Of a DNA stretch of 64,000 bases, positions 57,221-64,000 are shown in pieces (the first letter of the stretch is position 1; each line of letters begins with the position of its first letter). This stretch comes from Phanerodontia chrysosporium (lineage: Eukaryota; Basidiomycota; Agaricomycetes; Polyporales; Phanerochaetaceae): contig MJGA01000003.1 of assembly GCA_001910725.1 (NCBI GenBank), positions 2,046,001 to 2,110,000 of the forward strand, in the 5' to 3' direction. The notes beneath the pieces were generated by a model. The model did no database searches. It had not been told where the DNA came from and saw nothing but the letters and a program-made list of their open reading frames with translations. The position numbers and the translations under genes were made by a program.

Positions 57221-59237
57221 ATGCAGACTCACCGAGCCGCCGGTCAGTCCCTCAACTACTTCCAGCAAAGTCCTGTCCGAGGCCAGCTCGAGCCTTCCGA
57301 CGGCTACGCAAGGACCGGTTGGCGGTATCTGCAATGCACTGATACCCCCAATGAACTGCGGGTGAGCCGATTCAACCCGTCTGTTCCGCTTTCCGCGGCC
57401 GAAACTGATCATGGACATCGCAGGTGCTCCTGCCGCCCCGCACAGCGCTGGTGTACAGCTATCTGCTCAAGGCCGAGGCCCTTGAGCTGGCAAAGGACAA
57501 AGGGGCCGCCTGGGATCGCATCATTCAGATCCGGCACCTCAAGGATCGGATGATTCGCAAATGTTCTCGCCTCGCCAAGGACTCGTCCAGCTACGACAAG
57601 AACACGGGCCGCATGATGATGTTCACAGTACATGCTCCGCCGGACTTCAGACTGAAGGAGATGGAGAGGTGGTTCCGCGACCAGGGTCCGGAGTTCCTCA
57701 AGCAGGTCTTGGCCAATTCGACGAACACCTACACCTGCAACAGGTGTGCCCCGGAGAACATGGAGCATGCCCAGCCTCGTAGGGCTACAACCCAGCCTGC
57801 CAGCGCGGCAACGAGCACGCGCACAGTCACTCGTTCGAATTCCACTCCCACCCGTTCCTCGACACCGACGCGGTCGCGTTCGACATCTCAATCAAAGTCA
57901 CGATCGCGATCGACGGCCCCCGAAGGCGTGCATACCCAGGAAGGGTACCCGGGAAGGCTTCGCAAGCGGCACGCGTACCGGAACGTGTCCCCAGGCATCC
58001 GTCAAACTCGTCGAGCGATACCGCCGTTGAACACGATCCGGATTCAGTGCCGAAACCTTCCAAGAGAAAGGACCCTGCCGCACAGCAGCCGACCCCTTCC
58101 AGCTCTCGTTCGCCGTCCGGGTCTCGCTCTGCCAGTCCACCTGCCGTACGCCCCTCGCGAGTGCCCGAGGTCATTCGAGAATCCGTAACACCACCGTCAA
58201 CTACCCCTCCTTCTCATACTCCCGCTGCTGTCACTCCCCAGAGATCCGAAGAGGACTTGCGCTCGCAGGTATCTGCCCGAAGTGCCGCATCGGTGAGGTC
58301 TATCCCGCCTCGTGCCGCCATTCAGTCTCCAGAACCGCTTCCAATTCCTTATCGTCCACGTGAGCGAACGCCGTTTCCCGAGCTCGAGTCGTCCGATGAA
58401 GACGAAGACGATGATGAAGACGAAGATGACGAAGATGAGGACGAGGAAGACGACGAAGACAAGGACGTTGCCGTTACCCCGCAGCCGCGAGGCCTCTGCG
58501 AACCTGCCGCGGCCATTGAGATCCCACGGACGTCTAGTCCAGACAGTACGCTGATCGACGTGCAGACCGCGGAGGGCGAGGCTTCTCAGCAAGCACAGAT
58601 CGAGCCACCTTCGACGGGACAGCCTCTGGACACGATTCACGAGCAATCCGAGGTCGCCGAGCCCGACCATGGGCGGCCGCTCATCCGTAGGCGGAGCAGC
58701 CTGAAGAAGCGGGACAGCATGAGCAAGCTCAGTGCAGCGAGCAACAGCAAGTCCGTGACGTGGGCTATGGACCGTGACTGGACGGAACAGATGTCCAAGT
58801 TCGTCAAATCAACGAATGAGGCCGAGGTCGCAGGTAAGTCCTCTGAAGTACTCCAGATACGTCCGCGGCACTCAAACCGCTACTTTGCAGCGTATGAACT
58901 AGGCGAACTTCGCGCACAGTACCAAGAGGAGATCGCTATGATGCGCATCGTCTGTCACGACGCTCTCGTCGCGGCTGAGCAGCTGGGCCTGAACACGGAC
59001 GCTCTCGAACGCGAGGCGGCTGCACTTGCTGAACAGGAACAGAAAGTCATCGTCATCACGGATCACATGGAGCAGAAGGAGGCAGGCTATAGAGCCAAGG
59101 GTAAGTCGCCCCTATGTGTGTGGCGTGAATGAGGGCGTGTAGCTGATCGGCGTCGTCTAGTGCTTGGCGTCTTGGAAGAAACAAGACGCGTCGTCGCGCT
59201 TTGCGACAAGAAACGCGATCAACAGGACGCGTTTTGA
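57221..59237 (+). CDS. Unrecognised protein with acidic tract and helical C-terminus
   Basis: I do not recognise the family. The start is MQTHRAAGQSLNYFQQSP. An intron at about 57362-57422 joins to VLLPPRTALVYSYLLKAE, then a structured region with IIQIRHLKDRMIRKCSRLAK and LKEMERWFRDQGPEFLKQVL. A Ser/Thr/Arg-rich stretch follows. A 50-nt intron at about 57946-57995 restores the frame into PSKRKDPAAQQPTPSSS. An acidic tract (EDEDDDEDEDDEDEDEEDDE) comes next, then Pro/Ser-rich sequence, then RRRSSLKKRDSMSKLS. The end is helical: ELGELRAQYQEEIAMMRIV and ALEREAAALAEQEQKVIVI, ending DQQDAF. Length is about 610 residues. Basic and acidic low-complexity parts suggest a nuclear protein, but this is only a guess. 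Confidence 0.7.
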
Positions 59238-59612
59238 TAGAGAGTATGTCGATTAGTGTACACAACGCGTACATGAATACGCCGACCCGCCGATACCACC
59301 ACTCGTTCTAGATGCTTTCCTCTGTACTATGTATTGGAACCTCATGTAATACGTGCAGGCGACGCGGCTGTCATTGACTTTTCGGTCCATAATATTATAC
59401 CGAACGTGTTAACATCACTTCTGCGCATCGAGCTGCCTGCGACTTGAAATAATAGGCTCTATCTCTATGCCTTTGTAAGTACAATACTGTGATAATGAAA
59501 GTCCATGTGAACAGAGAATAAGAATACGACGTTGCAGGGTATCACGAATGCATGATATAGACAGGAGTGGGCGTCGCAGTTGCAAGTGGGTCACGTCAGA
59601 ACCAACGGGGAG
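59238..59612. other. Convergent intergenic region
   Basis: No gene is supported. Two convergent genes end on each side. The sequence is AT-richer than its surroundings and should hold both 3' untranslated regions. Confidence 0.5.
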
Positions 59613-62204
59613 TCACCAGTTTCGCCTTCGCCGTGCCCTCAGCCACCAGTACCGAACTAGCAACATATACGCAGCCAGCACGACTAGCGAGATGGCGAGG
59701 ACGACGGAGAAGACGTTGTACTTTCCGCTATCCAGGTTGTTGGGGAGGGTGACGTTCATTGAAAAGAATCCTGCCACATTGACGAGTGATGAGTGAACGC
59801 TTGACAATGGGAGGGGGAGGTCGCCTACCAATGACGGCCTGCACACATAGCACTGCCATGGATATGACTGAAAGAAACAAAATGGCCTTGTCGCTGCCAG
59901 CCTTTGCCTTGGACACAGACAGCCGAAGTTGGGTGAGATAGGTAGGGTGTGATTGGCTCAGCATTCGTTCATAATGAGCCAGCGATTGTTGAAGGGTCAG
60001 GATGTGATCTGAGACACAGTGAGCTGTTGCAGAATAACGCAAGTGTATGTGACCACGAACCTTGGACGTCACCCATGTACGCGAACACGTCCTCATCGTC
60101 ACCGGTCCCGTTACCGAGGCCGTGCTCGCCGGTCATGAGTATGCGCTTCTTAACCTGAGCAACAACCTCGGACTTTGTCGCCAAAAATCTGGACAACGAA
60201 GTGACGAGCCTTCGCACATGCGCCACACGGTGAACAGTATTGGGGGTCGGGAGATTTTGGGGGCGCTTGACCTGCATTTTAGACGAGAATTGGGACAGCC
60301 TGCGGATGAAATGCCTGATACGCCGCAGAGGCATCCGACGCCGTTTAGGAACAGCGAACTGCATTCCCTTCTGGGCGTCGGTTGACCCAATTTTCCTAGC
60401 TTCTCGAGCTTTCTCGGAAGGTCAGGTGTAGACGCTTTCTCCTTCTCTGACACCAGGGTTGAGTTATTAGAGACAGCCACATCCGACTTGGACGCGGACA
60501 TGTCGGACGGAGATTCGGTCATTGTCGCCTGATGCAAGCGTAGATGGTCGTCCGAAAAAATCAGGTTTTCGATGTTGATTATCTCAGTTTCGATTTCTTC
60601 CAGGAAAGGGAAGAATGAGTCGACGATAGAATCCATGATGCCGTGCGCGATCCAGTCTAGAGAATCTTCGATATTTCTGTAGCTTTTCGCAAGTACGTTG
60701 TCACTTACCGGAAGACATGGTGACAGTACCTGACTCTGCGAACGCCAGGACCTTACTGCGTACGACTTCCGTATGCTCTAGACATTTCATCAGAATTATT
60801 GCAGATGTTCTTCAGCAGGCGAGACATACCGGCTATGTCCTCGAAGTGGAACTATTGGTGGGTTAGAGATAGACCTTCTGGTATAATACAAACTACTCAC
60901 AGAGACGATCCCCTCTCTGAATACGACGAGATACACGCTGACCTCCGCAATGATGCTGCTTTCCGTTAATGACGGGTTGACACTGAGATCTCTCAACAAG
61001 CGGCGCTGCCGGCTTTTCTGGCTTTCGATAGCGCGAAAGACAACGAAGTAGTAGCCGAGTTTCGGGAACAGCTCAAGCTTCTCACGCGTCTCTCGCTGTA
61101 ATATGTCCTCGAGAGTCAGCGGGTGCAAGTGCAGTAGCTATGGATATCGTGAGATTTGAACTGAATGGAATTGAATAGCCCGTACCTTGCCAATGGCACG
61201 CATGTCTTCCCACGTCGGGCTGGCGACGTCCAACCACCATGCCTTATCAAGGTCTTTGTCTGAGACCGTCCTCGTGAGCGCAATAGGCGATGGGGCCCTC
61301 AGAGGTCCATCCATAGCTTTCTGTTTTCCCTTCCGTCGCCGACGCCCCCGGTGGGCCCCAGCCGCAGGGGCATCATCTTGAGATTCGGGCGGAATTGGTG
61401 GCATCATGTAATCATGGACGAATATAGTGGGATCCTCGGCTGCAACATCTGGAGGTGTGCGAGACTGATTGTCACGGGAGGGTGTGCCCCAGCCCATGGC
61501 TGCATTCTGGGCTCGGCGGATCCTCTGATGGTCTTTGAGCGCAATGCTTAGCTCCCCGATGATGGCGGGGAGCGAGGTCGTGCGCAATACACCGGACTCG
61601 TCGCGTTGACGACGTCTGGACCGTCCTGAGATGACTTGGTCGGGGGATTGTGGAGTGTACAGGACGAACTCCCGTGGGACCTGCCTGGCCTCCGCGCGCG
61701 CTCTGATCCTGGCTTGTACTTCGTACTCGGACTTTGCATTTCGAATTTCTGCTAGGCTGGATTGCCGTCTTCTGCGTCGGGATAGGTGCGAGCGGGACGT
61801 AGTAACAATGGTCCTACGGGTAGAGGAGGAAGATGACGAGGTTATCGAAAGCGAGTCTGAGGATGAGGCAGCCCAGTGCCGTGCCCAGTGCGTGATGGCC
61901 CTCTCCACGAGTCCTGAGATAGCACCTAGTCTGCCACCAAATACAGAGGAGTTGGAGCTGGAGCTAGAGGAGGAGGATGTAGATGATGAAGTTGATGCCA
62001 CGGACTCCGGGCGAGGAGAGCGTGGGGGTGAGGGGGGACGAGGGGGTTCCCCGCGGTAGATGTCGTCTTCGTCGAAAGAATTGCGTTCGTCTTCGAAAAC
62101 GTAGACGTCAGGTGGGACAGAGAAGTAATCCGCGCCTGTTCTACTTCAGGGTGGTGAAGGCGGGATTGCTGTGGCAAGGAAACGGGGTTTTCGACAGGAA
62201 CCAT
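59613..62204 (-). CDS. CorA-type divalent metal transporter with SMN in place of GMN
   Basis: Magnesium-type channel of the CorA superfamily, fungal Alr/Mnr2-like layout. A long cytosolic N-terminal part starts MVPVENPVSLPQQSRLHHPE, is Ser-rich and then basic (RRRRRQSSLAEIRN), and carries HDYMMPPIPPESQDD. Core pieces are WWLDVASPTWEDMRAIGK, HPLTLEDILQRETREKLELF, LGYYFVVFRAIES and VYLVVFREGIVSFHFED. The stalk has FFPFLEEIETEIINIENLIF and TYLTQLRLSVSKAKAGSDKA. Two membrane segments follow (LFLSVISMAVLCVQAVIG and VFSVVLAISLVVLAAYMLLV). The loop that should read GMN reads FFSMNVTLP after an intron. The frame breaks once at about 62134, where one base seems missing before DYFSVPPDVYVFEDE. Confidence 0.82.
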
Positions 62205-64000
62205 GGTAGCGCTGTTGTCGACGACGGTGCGGCTGCGTCCTCGCAGGCACCTGAGCCGTTCAGACGACTACGGGGCCATCGAAAGATGTGAAGCGTCACA
62301 GGGGAAGAACCGACCGCATAAATTTCATCCAGCGAAGTGAACGTCGAGAAATCGTCCCCGCAATCTCTCCGTCTAGTTCCCGTCACGTGAAGGCACGCTA
62401 GCGCTCTGCGAACTTGCTATTGGCACTACGGCGAAAAAACCGCTGAACTAGGTATGGATTTTTGCTACTCGACGATACAAGTGAAACCCATGAGCTCTCG
62501 CGTACTAGCCAGATATGTGTTTCGTGGGCACAACCTGCGCATTCGCTCCGTCGCGCACGATGACGAGGTGGAGCAAGGCACAAGCACGTTCGTACTCGCG
62601 ACTCCGCCTTGTGTGGGCGCATGGACTGTGGCGCCGTCAATCATGAAGACGACGTAAGTTATGCGGCACGAGAATAGTGCCCGGCACCCAGGCGTATCCG
62701 TCACGACCCACAGAACATGCTATGGGGCTGCCTGAAAGGTTCTTTTATTGCATCGTGTTTCTGTAGTCGAGTAGGAAGAAATCGGATGACAGAGAGCGGA
62801 AGTGCTTCCTTCGCCGGGATAGGTACTTACCATTGACCACAAGAATCACCGCTCCTCCGTCTCAATAAAATCCAGATGCCGTCGGGCATGGCGGTAACGT
62901 AGTTTTGGACACATTGGACATACTGGCCCCGACAACTTCGGCCTCGTAAGGGTGAGAATCCGGTCCGGGATCAGGATGGGCCTGCACGAAGTTCTCAGTG
63001 AGCTGAGCGGGGGCGAGTCTTGGCATCTTCAGATACCGAGTCTTTGTTGAACAGACTGCGGTATGCGTCACTGGGGTGATGTCCTGGTTGACGAGCTCTG
63101 CGAATGACGCACTCGACGGCCTCGGAAGTCTGTCCTACCCTACTCCCCTACACAGCATATGGTATGTCTGAGATGGACCTCTAAGCCGGCGCTCGTGCGA
63201 TTGCGTTGTTGAAGACCCGATGGACGATATACGGAGGGCGAGGAGCGTTAGGATTGATGCCGAGGCCCGTAAGACATAACCTTATAATGGGTGATGAAGG
63301 TTTATAAGGGTTTATAAGAGAAGATGGAAGGAAATTCGCTTGTGGCTCGATGTAGTCGTGGACAGACGTGGAAGATACACCGCAAAGACGGTGAATGTAA
63401 CCGTGGATGAGGACGACGATCGATGTGTCAACGGGTCTTGAGAGCCTAGCACGAGAGAGCCCGACCGAGTTCAAGTAGCATGACAGGCCACCAGTACCGA
63501 AGATTTACGGCCCAACCCAAGCCTTGAACCAACCGGATAGTGTCGCGCATAGGTGGAAGCAGGCAGATAGCGAGGACGTCCAAATAGGAGGCCACGAGCG
63601 CGTTCGTTGTTTTGTCTGAGGGTGTGCCCGGCCTGCGACAGAGCTCAGGGCAGGGATCGTGTGGACCAGTCTGGCGCACTCTGTAGACCGAAGAGCGGGT
63701 AGATGGGATGGAGAGGTGGTGGTAGACAAGAGGGAGGTTGCTCGATCAGATCGTACCGATGCGGAGGCGGATGGAGGCGGATGGAGTTCAAGGCGCAAAT
63801 CGGTAAACGACCACCACCCTTGAACTCCGACCACAACCTCCTTGCGGCGGATACCGACACAGTTTCAGTTCTTCGACTGCGGACGCTGTTTCCCGTGGTT
63901 CTGCATTGATCGACAGGAGAGAGGACCACGATGCCACTCCAATATTCGCAAATACGACTCCGTCGACTTCTTGAGGATCCTTGCCAGCGAGTGAAAACTT
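62205..64000. other. Right flank, about 1.8 kb without a supportable gene
   Basis: Several minus-strand frames of 65-110 codons are open (62862-63071, 63181-63474, 63446-63679, 63505-63834) but none has recognisable features or clean splice joins. A piece with YLDVLAICLLPPMRDTIRLV could be an exon of a gene running off the window. A short direct repeat, GGTTTATAAG twice, lies at 63299-63318. The 62205-62460 part holds the CorA promoter. Confidence 0.4.

Noticed and set aside
62862..63834. Several minus-strand frames near the right end
   Set aside because: Short, of mixed frames, and without recognisable motifs or convincing splice sites.

Overview
The window is nuclear DNA of a basidiomycete fungus, most likely a wood-decay Agaricomycete (polypore-like). 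Genes are dense on both strands and broken by many 45-70 nt GT-AG introns. The conserved families are eukaryotic and fungal (Irc3, Ice2, Dug3, Pcm1, Sec17, Nus1, Rrp36, Rbm39/Rsd1, Pex16, Rab4/Ypt4). There is no operon structure, and I found no rRNA, tRNA, CRISPR array or recognisable transposon. Exons were joined by hand from reading frame, splice sites and family conservation; gene ends are mostly firm and a few internal joins are not.

Layout: 0-16.5 kb is housekeeping: mitochondrial ADP/ATP carrier (+), Irc3-type mitochondrial helicase (+), a fused pseudouridine glycosidase/kinase (-), the MoaE-like subunit of molybdopterin synthase (+), Ice2-like ER membrane protein (-), Dug3-like glutamine amidotransferase (-), phosphoacetylglucosamine mutase (-), alpha-SNAP (+) and Nus1 (+). 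17-31 kb is more lineage-specific: a DUF2235 hydrolase (+), an F-box protein (-), a very large multi-pass membrane protein of unknown function (+), a tandem pair of NADPH-dependent FMN reductases (-), Rrp36 (+) and an unrecognised protein (-). 31-39 kb holds two related Ser/Thr/Pro-rich single-pass membrane proteins in the same orientation, with an isochorismatase-like hydrolase between them on the opposite strand. 40-52 kb: Rab4-like GTPase, D-serine dehydratase-like enzyme, alpha/beta hydrolase, RidA-like protein, Rbm39-like splicing factor, a KARI-like protein, an SDR and a cupin. 52-62 kb: Pex16, three proteins of unknown function and a CorA-type metal transporter. The last 1.8 kb shows no supportable gene.

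The main hunting results are these. (1) At least eight places between 35 and 62 kb where a well-conserved protein continues only if one base is restored. They look like single-base omissions, mostly beside G or C runs, more than true pseudogenes. (2) A ketol-acid-reductoisomerase-like gene of bacterial size in which the usual catalytic His of the HGF motif reads Ser. (3) A CorA-type transporter with SMN instead of the GMN signature. (4) Two micro-exons of 16 and 17 nt in the pseudouridine gene. (5) The two paralogous surface-sensor-like proteins flanking a small hydrolase. I did not find a coherent new multi-gene system; the best candidates for new biology are single genes.
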